From Bacillus horti (GTDB lineage Bacteria > Bacillota > Bacilli > Caldalkalibacillales > JCM-10596), in contig NZ_JAUSTY010000008.1 in the NCBI RefSeq assembly GCF_030813115.1, positions 1-64,000 on the forward strand: a DNA stretch of 64,000 nucleotides. The letters are read 5' to 3'. This document shows, in pieces, positions 20,126-28,044 of the stretch. The position numbers and the translations under genes are program-made. The notes beneath the pieces are model-generated. The model was not told the DNA's origin and searched no databases. It worked only from the letters and a program-made list of their open reading frames with translations. Numbering within the stretch: position 1 is the stretch's first letter; every line of letters begins with the position of its first letter.

Positions 20126-21357
20126 CCGGAGAAGGAGCTAGTCGATTTTCTTATGGCAAGATTTTAGTTATTGGTAGTGGGTTCTTTGCTTTAATGCTTG
20201 TCTGGACCGTGTACAACACGTACATGCCCCTTATCCTTGGTGAGTTTATTTCAAGTAGTGCAATCCGTGGAGCCATTATGGGCTTAGACAATTTATTAGC
20301 TATTTTACTTATTCCTGTGATTGGGGCTTGGTCTGACCGTGTGCAGACTCGCCTCGGTCAGCGCCTCCCTTTCATTATTGTGGGGATGCCCTTAGCTGCT
20401 TTGTTTTTTATTCTCCTTCCTTTTGGCACAGCGGCTCTGTGGATTCTTTTAGCCCTTGATGTGGTGTTTCTTTTAGCGATGACCTTATATCGTGCGCCTG
20501 TCATTGCTTTAATGCCTGATCACACACCACCAGAAAAGCGTTCAAGTGCCAACGGTGTCATCAATCTTATGGGGGGAATTGGAGCGATCATTGCTCTATT
20601 TGGATTAGCCCAGCTTTTTGATGTGAACCAAAGCTTGCCCTTTATCATTGCTGGTGGCCTTATGCTATTAGCTTTTATCCTGCTTTTCTTCACCGTCGAC
20701 CGCAATCCCCCTTATGCTGCTCAAACGGCTAAGGATAACGATGAAGTGATGGCTGTGCAATCAGCTAGAGAGGGCTTCAAGCAAATTCTACAACCGGAGC
20801 ACCGAGGAAAGCTCCTCATTCTTATTGCTATCTTTATTTATTTTATTGGGTACACGGGAGTGGAAGCACAATTTAGTATTTATGCTACAGAGCATTTAGG
20901 AGCGTCAGGCAGCGAGGCTGGTTTAACGTTAGGATTTTTCAGCTTAGCATTCGTGCTGTTTGCCTTACCTGCTGGACTGATTGGAAACAAGCTAGGAAAA
21001 ACAGGAACGATGATGATCGGCTTGCTGACTGCTCCTGTTCTGTTTCTGCTGATTCCTTTTTTCGAATCGTTACTAGTTATTAAAATTCTGTTATTCATCG
21101 TTGGGCTTGCTTGGGCATTGGTCAACGTTCAAGCGTATCCTCTTGTAGCTGACTTGGGGGGATTAACGAAAATCGGATTATTTACAGGACTCTATTATTT
21201 ATTTTCTATGGCCTCCGCTATCGTGGCTCCAGCGCTACTCGGTCTGTTTATGGATGTACTAGGCTATCCGTCCTTATTTATCGCAGCTGCTATTACTTTT
21301 GTTATTGCTTACTTCTTTTTACGGGAGGGACAGCGTCGATTACAAAGCCAAGAATAA
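20122..21357 (+). CDS. MFS transporter, SLC45/GPH-like
   Basis: A 411-residue membrane protein with about twelve hydrophobic segments. The cytoplasmic loop after TM2 reads GAWSDRVQTRLGQRLPFI, and a later RAPVIALMPDHTPPEKRSSANG block resembles sugar-cation symporters of the GPH/SLC45 type. It starts with GTG overlapping the GDPD stop by four bases. The pair probably imports and processes a glycerophosphodiester or a related polar solute. The substrate is inferred only from the neighbour. A terminator lies 75 bp downstream. Confidence 0.88.
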   Translation: MTGEGASRFSYGKILVIGSGFFALMLVWTVYNTYMPLILGEFISSSAIRGAIMGLDNLLAILLIPVIGAWSDRVQTRLGQRLPFIIVGMPLAALFFILLPFGTAALWILLALDVVFLLAMTLYRAPVIALMPDHTPPEKRSSANGVINLMGGIGAIIALFGLAQLFDVNQSLPFIIAGGLMLLAFILLFFTVDRNPPYAAQTAKDNDEVMAVQSAREGFKQILQPEHRGKLLILIAIFIYFIGYTGVEAQFSIYATEHLGASGSEAGLTLGFFSLAFVLFALPAGLIGNKLGKTGTMMIGLLTAPVLFLLIPFFESLLVIKILLFIVGLAWALVNVQAYPLVADLGGLTKIGLFTGLYYLFSMASAIVAPALLGLFMDVLGYPSLFIAAAITFVIAYFFLREGQRRLQSQE

Positions 21358-21433
21358 AAGGACTAGATTGATTAAATTAAAAATGTACTTTGTAAGTACA
21401 TAAAGTTAAGTTCATTAAAACGTTATCTTGATG

Positions 21434-21480
21434 AACCCACCGTAGGTGTCTAACCTATTAACGGTGGGGTTTATTTTTCT
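21434..21480 (+). terminator. Terminator of the GDPD-MFS operon
   Basis: Arms AACCCACCGT (21434-21443) and ACGGTGGGGTT (21461-21471) are followed on the plus strand by TTATTTTTCT. Confidence 0.85.
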
Positions 21481-21488
21481 ATCAAAAT

Positions 21489-21545
21489 CGCCGAGAGGAC
21501 ACCCTTTCTTCAAGTTCTGCAGGAACTAAGAGGGGTGAATCGGCG
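21489..21545 (+). repeat. Left-end three-part hairpin of the tnpB element
   Basis: Nested arms CGCCGA/TCGGCG (21489-21494, 21540-21545), CACCCTTTCTT/AAGAGGGGTG (21500-21510, 21528-21537) and AGTTC/GAACT (21513-21517, 21523-21527). They could form one interrupted stem, as transposon end recognition hairpins do. Confidence 0.7.
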
Positions 21546-21642
21546 GCGTCATCGAACTTTTCTCCAGATGATTCCATCTTACCATTACATATGCTACAAT
21601 GATTTTAGAACATATGTTTGTTTTATTGAGGGGGTGAAGACA

Positions 21643-23094
21643 ATGCCTGAACCAAATTACCGAACATACCAGGTTTGGATCAAACCGGGTCATCGTCTGT
21701 ATGCGTATGCGAGGCAGATGAGTCAGGACGCCAAGAATTTGTACAATGCGACCAACTTTATCATTCGCCAAGTGTATACGGCGCTTCAGCAGAACAAGCC
21801 TCTTCAACCGCTGCAGCAGGAAGTCATGGACCTGCTTATGTCAAACATTACCCGTATGAATGAACGTCAATTGGAAGCTTATCAATCTAGGATTCAGAAG
21901 CAGCTTGTCAAACCCCATTCTCAGCGCAAGGAATCACAATGTCACTTGTTTACGCTGCCATCGAAGACGTCGCCTTTTCTGAGTTATCCTTTTCTGGATT
22001 GCTTGTTCAAGGTGATGGAACAAGCCGATTACCGGGCGCTCCCTGCGCAGTGCAGTCAATGGGTGATGAAGCGGGTTTTTGCCAGCTGGCAGTCATTCTT
22101 TGCCAGTATCAAGAATTACCGGGCGAATCCTGAGAAATACACCGGAAGGCCTCGCATTCCCGGTTATATGAGAGCTGACGCAAGAGAAGTCATTCTCACC
22201 AATCAGGATTGCGAGATCAAGGACCGCAAATTTCTTAAGCTGCCAAAGACGAAACAGCGGCTCAACATCGGCAAGCTTGGATACGCAGATGGAGATTTGA
22301 AACAGGTGCGCATCGTTCCGAAATACGGGCAATACGTTGTGGAACTGGTCTTCGCTTGCCCTTCGGAAGCGAGGGATGTTGTGAAAGAGAATGTACTGGC
22401 TGTGGATCTGGGCATTGATCAGCTTGCAACTATGGTCACCAATACAGGTCATCGACCTGTATGCGTGAAGGGCAGGAGGGTCAAAGCCATCAACCAGTAC
22501 TACAACAAGCTGAAGACGCATTATACCAGGATTCTGCGTCAAGGCAAGCAGCCAAACGAAGGAGCGCATACGTCCAGGCGATTAGTGCAACTGCATCTAA
22601 AGCGTCACCGAAGGATCAAGGATGTGTTTCACAAGACGAGCCGCCGGATTGTCGAGTTTGCTGCCGAGCAGAAGGTTGCGACCATCGTCATCGGATACAA
22701 CAAGGGATGGAAGACTGCATCCGGCATGGGACGGCAAAACAATCAGTCGTTCTGCCACATTCCGCATCAGATGCTCGTTTCGATGATCCGCTACAAAGCG
22801 GAGGCAGTCGGCATCGAAGTGATCCTTACCGAAGAAGCTTACACCTCCAAAGCCAGTTTTCTGGATCGCGACCCATTGCCCAGGGTTGAAGAAGGCAACG
22901 ATAGAAGGTTCTCAGGCAGTCGAATTTATCGTGGCTTGTATCGAAGCCGATGGGGCCTGATCCATGCCGATGTAAATGCGGCAGCAAATATTATGCGCAA
23001 AGTATTCCCAGACGCATCCGCCAATGGGATAGCGGGGTTGGGCGGTAACCAGTCCGTCAATGTGTCAACTCCACTGATGTTAAGCATCCTGTAA
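21643..23094 (+). CDS. tnpB: TnpB-family RNA-guided nuclease homologue (IS605 OrfB)
   Basis: A 483-residue TnpB of the branch with the YTSKASFLD motif. RuvC-I Asp is in VLAVDLGIDQLATM (about D255), and RuvC-III Asp is in HADVNAAANIMRK (about D443). The usual RuvC-II segment reads VATIVIGYNKGWK and lacks the expected Glu. Glu397/398 in ILTEEAYTSK may replace it, as proposed for TnpBs with rearranged catalytic sites. The CxxC zinc ribbon of most TnpBs is absent. The start ATG at 21643 has GGGGGTGA seven bases upstream; the longer frame from 21535 runs through the left-end hairpin. TnpB proteins use an omega RNA from the element's 3' end to cut DNA. Confidence 0.9.
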   Translation: MPEPNYRTYQVWIKPGHRLYAYARQMSQDAKNLYNATNFIIRQVYTALQQNKPLQPLQQEVMDLLMSNITRMNERQLEAYQSRIQKQLVKPHSQRKESQCHLFTLPSKTSPFLSYPFLDCLFKVMEQADYRALPAQCSQWVMKRVFASWQSFFASIKNYRANPEKYTGRPRIPGYMRADAREVILTNQDCEIKDRKFLKLPKTKQRLNIGKLGYADGDLKQVRIVPKYGQYVVELVFACPSEARDVVKENVLAVDLGIDQLATMVTNTGHRPVCVKGRRVKAINQYYNKLKTHYTRILRQGKQPNEGAHTSRRLVQLHLKRHRRIKDVFHKTSRRIVEFAAEQKVATIVIGYNKGWKTASGMGRQNNQSFCHIPHQMLVSMIRYKAEAVGIEVILTEEAYTSKASFLDRDPLPRVEEGNDRRFSGSRIYRGLYRSRWGLIHADVNAAANIMRKVFPDASANGIAGLGGNQSVNVSTPLMLSIL

Positions 23095-23165
23095 GTAGTA
23101 GGGATGATACTTCAGAAACCCCCACTTCAACTGAAGCGTCAGCGAGGTAAGTGGTGGGAGTATTC
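22950..23165 (+). ncRNA. Candidate omega RNA and right end of the tnpB element
   Basis: In known IS605-type elements the guide scaffold RNA spans the tnpB 3' end and the right end. Here CCCCCACTT near 23115 pairs with AAGTGGTGGGAG near 23150, enclosing a small AACTGAAG-type loop. The 5' limit is a guess and the guide boundary is not mapped. Confidence 0.4.
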
Positions 23166-23330
23166 ATAACTTTGATAAAATGGGGATCGTAATAGAGACT
23201 AAGAGTTCCGGCTTTGGTTGTAGTATTTTTGTTGTTATCAAAGGGCATTCTTTTTTTAGCTAAAAAATTTTTTAATGTAAATGAACTTTTTGATATAGTC
23301 GGGACTCTTATAAGGGAGCGAGGTGAAAGC

Positions 23331-23873
23331 ATGAATGTTCGATTGGTGAAAAAAGCGAAAAAGGGAGATAAAGAAGCGTTACTGCAATTAGTAATGGCTG
23401 AAAAGGATACGTATTATAGACTGGGTTTGACCTATATGGAGAATCCACATGATGCAATGGATGCCATGGAGGATATGATTGTAAAGCTATATGAAAAGAT
23501 TGATCAGCTAAAGAAGGAAGAAGCTTTTTATAGCTGGAGTAAAACCATCTTAGTGAATAGCTGTAAAGCACTGCTTCGCAAGCGAAAGAAGCTGGTTCTT
23601 ATAGATGATTGGAATGAAGCTATGGTAAAAAAGCCCGTTCATGCTTTGACTAGTGACCCTTATCCTAATCGTGAACAGCAGATCGATATAAATGAGCTAT
23701 TAGAACATGTAAATGAGCATCAAAAAGAGGCCATCCAACTAAAATATTTCCACGATCTCGATACCCAGACGATAGCTGACATAACAAACGTTTCGGTGGG
23801 CACAGTGAAATCAAGGATTTTTCAAGGCTTGAAAAAGCTTAGAAAGCACTCTGGAGGTGATGTAGATGAATAA
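23331..23873 (+). CDS. ECF-type RNA polymerase sigma factor
   Basis: A 180-residue group 4 sigma-70 factor. Region 2 includes LGLTYMENPHDAMDAMEDMIVKLYEKI, shown here only in outline, and FYSWSKTILVNSCKALLRKR. Region 4 shows EAIQLKYFHDLDTQTIADI and VSVGTVKSRIFQGLKKLRK. The ATG at 23331 is chosen for its GAGGTGAAAGC ribosome site; upstream codons in the frame are hydrophobic and lack one. The last bases overlap the start of the anti-sigma gene, the usual arrangement for a sigma/anti-sigma pair responding to an envelope signal. The tnpB element inserted just upstream may have altered its promoter region. Confidence 0.92.
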   Translation: MNVRLVKKAKKGDKEALLQLVMAEKDTYYRLGLTYMENPHDAMDAMEDMIVKLYEKIDQLKKEEAFYSWSKTILVNSCKALLRKRKKLVLIDDWNEAMVKKPVHALTSDPYPNREQQIDINELLEHVNEHQKEAIQLKYFHDLDTQTIADITNVSVGTVKSRIFQGLKKLRKHSGGDVDE

Positions 23874-25158
23874 ACTGGAACAACATTTGGCTGAGGAAAA
23901 AAAGCGTAGGGATTCTATTAAAGCACCCGAAGAATTGGAAGGAAGATTAAGAAATGCGTTGTTAAACCAAGCCCCTGCAAAGAAAAGAAATCGATTTGGG
24001 CTTGTTCAAAAGCTAGCGGTCGTTGCCTTGCTTTTCATCATCGTCACTGTAAGCTATCACTACAACGCTTTCGCCTTTTATGGCAAGCAATTATTAGGTT
24101 TTGATGAGCTCCTAACAAGTACTCTTAAGCAGTTAAATGAGGAAGGCATGGGACAACCTATAGAGAAGCAAATGTTACTCGAGGACGATACGGTTCTGAC
24201 GATAAACCGCGTGATGACAGACGCTAATCAATTAATTTTATACTACACATTAGCTAATCCTAACGGGATAGATGAATTTGCCGAGAATCATTTTAGGCCG
24301 TCTAGAATCACTGGTTTCCTAACTAATTCACAGATAGAAAGCGGTACTTCCTTAATGAACGAGGAGCAAACAGAGCTCATCGGGACGATGTTTTTTGAGC
24401 CTGTTAACCCTTTCGCCAAAACCTTAACGTTGCACTTTTGGCAAAATGAGCAGATGGATGCCGGTGAGATTTCTTTTCCTTACGCACCCAACAAGGCCTT
24501 GCAAACTCAGCTGAAGCAGTCCATAAACAAGAAGCTAAACGTTGACAAAGGCTCTATTACCTTCAAATCCATTATAGCTACACCTACAGTAACGGTGGTT
24601 AACGGTACATTAAGTGTGGATAACTTTAATCGGGTTCCCTACGCATTAGGTGGAGTTGAGCTAAGAGCGAATGGAGTACCTATAGAATCGATTGGGAGTG
24701 GCAGTCAATCCAGACCACTAGGAGGATTTAAGATTGATATTCGCTTTGATACGTTACCGAAACAGCTTGATTCACTTGAGTTGGTTCTGAAGGAATTTGC
24801 TGGATATCAGCCACTAGAAGAAAAAATTCCACTTACTTCCCTAGGTGAGCAGTCGATTGAGATTGCTGGAAAAGAGCTATGGGTAAAACAAGTATCAACA
24901 ACCTCACAAGGAGTAGAAATAACGATTGCTACAGATGAAGATGTGCTACTTGATGGTGTTGCTATTGAAACAAAAGATGGATTAGTACCTATTCAAACAA
25001 CAGTAAATCAAGTCTACATGGAGGATGGAAATGGGCGAGAGTTGAAGGAACGCACCTTAGTATTTGAAACAACGGATGAGCCAAGCTATCTTTTTATAGA
25101 AGGCATGCATTATATGAAATCTTATAATCGAGTGATTCATATTCCAGTTACTAGGTAA
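23866..25158 (+). CDS. Membrane-anchored anti-sigma factor, DUF4179-type
   Basis: A 430-residue single-pass protein. A cytoplasmic N-terminus of about 45 residues (rich in Glu, Lys and Arg) would hold the sigma factor. It is followed by a membrane segment at about 47-66 (KLAVVALLFIIVTVSYHY) and a large extracytoplasmic beta-rich domain of the DUF4179/DUF5643 kind often coupled to ECF sigma factors. The ATG overlaps the sigma gene by eight bases, so the two are co-translated. It presumably restrains the sigma factor until an envelope signal is sensed; the signal is unknown. A strong terminator follows. Confidence 0.87.
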   Translation: MNKLEQHLAEEKKRRDSIKAPEELEGRLRNALLNQAPAKKRNRFGLVQKLAVVALLFIIVTVSYHYNAFAFYGKQLLGFDELLTSTLKQLNEEGMGQPIEKQMLLEDDTVLTINRVMTDANQLILYYTLANPNGIDEFAENHFRPSRITGFLTNSQIESGTSLMNEEQTELIGTMFFEPVNPFAKTLTLHFWQNEQMDAGEISFPYAPNKALQTQLKQSINKKLNVDKGSITFKSIIATPTVTVVNGTLSVDNFNRVPYALGGVELRANGVPIESIGSGSQSRPLGGFKIDIRFDTLPKQLDSLELVLKEFAGYQPLEEKIPLTSLGEQSIEIAGKELWVKQVSTTSQGVEITIATDEDVLLDGVAIETKDGLVPIQTTVNQVYMEDGNGRELKERTLVFETTDEPSYLFIEGMHYMKSYNRVIHIPVTR

Positions 25159-25196
25159 TGTTGGCATGAGAACATTAATGAGATTATTCATTGCTT

Positions 25197-25229
25197 AACC
25201 GGCTACCATACACGGTAGTCGGTTTTACA
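25197..25229 (+). terminator. Terminator of the sigma/anti-sigma operon
   Basis: Arms AACCGGCTACC (25197-25207) and GGTAGTCGGTT (25214-25224) with a six-base loop, then TTT on the plus strand. Confidence 0.8.
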
Positions 25230-25261
25230 AGTCTAGAACAATTATTTCTTGTCTTACCTTA

Positions 25262-26122
25262 CTATGATGAAGAGCTTATCCACATAACTTTTTCAAATAT
25301 TGCGTTATCGTCTACCCCTGTTACAGCCCATATTCCATTACTAGCCTTAAAATAGATTGTTGTGTGCTCCGTTTCATTCACTTGGATACAGGATTGGTTA
25401 TTCATAATTACTTTTTCAATTGATATTACGCCTTCATCAGCAATGGCATGAGCTATCTCGGGTACATCAGGTATGAGAAGCCAGCCTAGTAAAAATGAGC
25501 CTGACTCGTCCTCTATCCATTGCCAGCCATAGGTATTTTCATAGATGATATGCATATCTTCTGTTTTCCCACAAGGTCTTCCTGTAGGGAGAGGATGATG
25601 CACGGGATGCCTTTCTAGCTTAATAACTTTTATCCGTAGATTATCTATTGCTAAGGTACTTACGACGTCATATTTCATAAACCCCCGGAGGTTTGTAAAC
25701 GATAGTAACTCTGCTAATGTAGGAATATCCCAATCTTCTCTTTCAGCATCTGTTGTCTTTGGATCTATTTTAGGAATCCGATAAACCTTTCCAAAGGGAA
25801 TGACTTGATTGCCGTATTTCAAAAGCTTACCTTGGCGGATTAACCATCTATCTAAGGCAACAGCAGCTAACCACTTCGGCTTGAAGCCTAACTGCACAGC
25901 TTTTACACTTAGCAGATAGGCTTGCCACCAGTCCTCTAAAGCTTCTCCATGCTGAAAAACAATGGCGGCGTGTATGTAATCAATTCCTTCTTCTGCCCCA
26001 CCATTTTCTAGGATCTCCTTAACCCTTTTTCTCCGCTCTCTGTCACGTTCAATTCTGTCAGGAGGCAATGTACGGAGGTCATGCTGGTCATCTTCAAATA
26101 TTTTTTTTAATTCCTCGTTCAA
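25262..26122 (-). CDS. DUF6624-like protein of unknown function
   Basis: A 286-residue cytoplasmic protein. Residues of about 1-115 resemble the DUF6624 family: an Asp/Arg-rich helical start (DRIERDRERRKRVKEIL), then IDYIHAAIVFQHGEALEDWW and LAAVALDRWLIRQGKLLKYG. The C-terminal half (about 130-286) is beta-rich and I do not recognise it. No catalytic motif is evident. It starts at TTG (26122) with AAAGGAGG about eleven bases upstream, a somewhat long spacing. Convergent with the anti-sigma gene. Function unknown. Confidence 0.75.
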   Translation of the reverse strand: MNEELKKIFEDDQHDLRTLPPDRIERDRERRKRVKEILENGGAEEGIDYIHAAIVFQHGEALEDWWQAYLLSVKAVQLGFKPKWLAAVALDRWLIRQGKLLKYGNQVIPFGKVYRIPKIDPKTTDAEREDWDIPTLAELLSFTNLRGFMKYDVVSTLAIDNLRIKVIKLERHPVHHPLPTGRPCGKTEDMHIIYENTYGWQWIEDESGSFLLGWLLIPDVPEIAHAIADEGVISIEKVIMNNQSCIQVNETEHTTIYFKASNGIWAVTGVDDNAIFEKVMWISSSS

Positions 26123-26372
26123 AAGCTTTTGAGCCTCCTTTACTTCGTTGATCTTTTTTTACTACTCCTCTATTAAAAAAGGTTCTCCTACTTCTATTTT
26201 AATAGATGACAGAGAGCCCTATTTTTTCGGTTAGGCAGGTACTCTGCTTATCGTGGAAAATGACTTTCGATATAAATACACATGCACATGCACATTCGAT
26301 TCTGCTCAATAAACTTTACCTCTGCGCAGCTCCCAGCGCAAGGTGTAGCACTGCAGGCTGGCGGTCGGTTGA

Positions 26373-27761
26373 TTAGCAGACTATCCACTGACCAGCAACC
26401 ATCACCTTATCTATCATATGATCCTTCATGACAACAAGATCGGCCGCTTTCCCCTGCTCTATACTTCCGAATTGTTGCTCCAATCCTAGTATTCTAGCAG
26501 GAGTGGTACTCATCATTCTAAAAAGTTGAACAGGATCTATCTGACATTGGTCTAGTAACAGTTGATAAGCCCTTTCCATATTAAGCGTGCTTCCTGCAAG
26601 GGTTCCATCAGCTAGTGTGGCTATGCCATCCTTAACCGTTACCGCTAGATTGCCCAGGGAGTAGTTTCCGTCTTCCTGTCCCATTGCACTCATCGCATCG
26701 GTCACGACGATGACCTCATCCTGTTTTTTAGCTTTTAAAGCCAGCTGAATCATAGATGGGTGAACGTGAATGCCATCCGCTATAAACTCAACAGTACAAC
26801 CGTCCTGATTTAGAGCAAAAGCTATGGGACCTGGTGAGCGATGATGAAGACCAGGCATGGCATTACATAGATGAGTCATATGTGTAGCACCATGCTCAAA
26901 CGCCCGCTGACACTCCTCATAAGTAGCCTCTGTATGCCCGATGCTAGGTACAATCCCTAGCTCAACAAGCTTCTGTAGGTCACTTTGCTGCTGTAGTCGT
27001 TCAGGTGCTAATGTTATCAGCTTAATATTCCCCTGTGCAGCCCGTTGCAGCTCCTCAACCTCTTCTAAGGAGAAGGAACGAATATGCTCTGCATTTTGTG
27101 CCCCTTTTTTACTTGGCGCAATGTATGGACCTTCAATATGCAGGCCTATGGGCATGGCACCTTGTAAACGGGACACTTGTAAACGAACCTCTTCCACGTC
27201 GTCTTGTTTAGGTGCTGATTCTTGTACTGCTTCTTGTTGATGGGATTCTTGTACTGCTTCTTGTTGATGAGATACTTGAAAAGTATCTCCTTCTAAAGAT
27301 GCTTCTTGTAGATTTTTAGTACCATCTTCCTCCCCTTGAGTTCCCTGCTGAGCTTCCTTTTCTTTTTGTGAAATGTACTTTGCTGCTAAAGTGCAGACCT
27401 TTAGTAAACTGTCGTGAGATGCAGTGACTGTTGTTAGGAGGAAGCGGGTTGTCCCATGCTTCACATGAGCTTGGGCCATTGTTTCAAAGGCCTCCAACGT
27501 ATTATCCATCACATCTGCTCCACCACCACCATGGACATGCACATCAATAAAACCTGGACCAACAACAGCTCCTTGACAGTCAAAGATTTGAACATTATTT
27601 TCATGATTTCCACCTGTAACGTCTTCGCTTTTCTCTTTCTGATCAGGTAATGGACGAAAGCCTTCAATTTTGCCCTCTGTGACATATAGCTCTCCGTATT
27701 GCAATTGATCACCGATCACAAAGTAGCCATTTGTTAATACATGCCCGCTTTTCATGTTCAT
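26373..27761 (-). CDS. nagA: N-acetylglucosamine-6-phosphate deacetylase (NagA)
   Basis: Deacetylates GlcNAc-6P to GlcN-6P, the step after MurQ in muropeptide recycling. Metal and catalytic residues are visible in FIDVHVHGGGGADVMD (His75, His77), GLHIEGPYIAP (Glu210), SIGHTEATYEE, GATHMTHLCNAM and VTDAMSAMGQEDG. At 462 residues it is longer than the usual 380-400. The excess is a low-complexity, Gln/Glu-rich insertion at about 132-199, partly coded by a 27-bp tandem repeat (SHQQEAVQE twice). The start ATG has GAGGTAGG upstream. No nagB is in the window. It is separated from glcF by 280 bp, so it probably has its own promoter. Confidence 0.93.
   Translation of the reverse strand: MNMKSGHVLTNGYFVIGDQLQYGELYVTEGKIEGFRPLPDQKEKSEDVTGGNHENNVQIFDCQGAVVGPGFIDVHVHGGGGADVMDNTLEAFETMAQAHVKHGTTRFLLTTVTASHDSLLKVCTLAAKYISQKEKEAQQGTQGEEDGTKNLQEASLEGDTFQVSHQQEAVQESHQQEAVQESAPKQDDVEEVRLQVSRLQGAMPIGLHIEGPYIAPSKKGAQNAEHIRSFSLEEVEELQRAAQGNIKLITLAPERLQQQSDLQKLVELGIVPSIGHTEATYEECQRAFEHGATHMTHLCNAMPGLHHRSPGPIAFALNQDGCTVEFIADGIHVHPSMIQLALKAKKQDEVIVVTDAMSAMGQEDGNYSLGNLAVTVKDGIATLADGTLAGSTLNMERAYQLLLDQCQIDPVQLFRMMSTTPARILGLEQQFGSIEQGKAADLVVMKDHMIDKVMVAGQWIVC
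27217..27270. repeat. 27-bp tandem repeat inside nagA
   Basis: Two copies, 27217-27243 and 27244-27270, differ only at the last base. They encode the repeated SHQQEAVQE stretch in the NagA insertion. Confidence 0.9.
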
Positions 27762-27800
27762 GTCCTACCTCATTCCATCCAAGCACTCAATTTGGAGAAA

Positions 27801-27985
27801 TAGATGCAAAAGTACACTTAAACTGATAAAAATGATCAACTTTTAACTTACTAACTGCAAAAGTACAGTTATTTAATTAGAAATGGCTCATTTCAAACGA
27901 AAAGTTGGTCAATAATTGTATTTCTGCACTTATCCACTATTTACTCTAAATTGAGCCTTAATTTAGTTGCATTTTTGCACTTATT
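27801..27985. repeat. Cluster of short TGCAAAAGTACA-type palindromes
   Basis: Four related units lie between nagA and glcF. The best is TAACTGCAAAAGTACAGTTA at 27852-27871. Others are near 27804-27821, 27912-27935 and 27964-27985 (TAGTTGCATTTTTGCACTTA). Their arm-spacer-arm design resembles the larger 26-bp repeat family elsewhere in the window, with different arms. Confidence 0.7.
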
Positions 27986-28044
27986 TCGCACTTATTCATT
28001 ATTCTGATAAGTGATTAATATTACATTTTGCTTATTAAAGCTGG

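Larger units (their letters stand above)
21481..23170 (+). mobile_element. IS200/IS605-type element carrying only tnpB
   Basis: A tnpB gene with no adjacent tnpA Y1 transposase. It is flanked on the left by a long three-part hairpin (21489-21545) and on the right by a stem-loop region (about 23110-23165) typical of IS1341-like ends. The element is richer in G+C than its flanks. Exact ends cannot be fixed without comparison to an empty site; limits are approximate. Such elements depend on a TnpA in trans for movement. Confidence 0.75.

Noticed and set aside
22461-22889. Overlapping reading frames inside tnpB
   Set aside because: They are out-of-frame shadows of the GC-richer tnpB gene, without ribosome sites.
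21643-23094. TnpB-derived nuclease-dead repressor
   Set aside because: Both RuvC aspartates are retained and the gene sits in a normal-looking IS with end hairpins, so a transposon nuclease is more likely.
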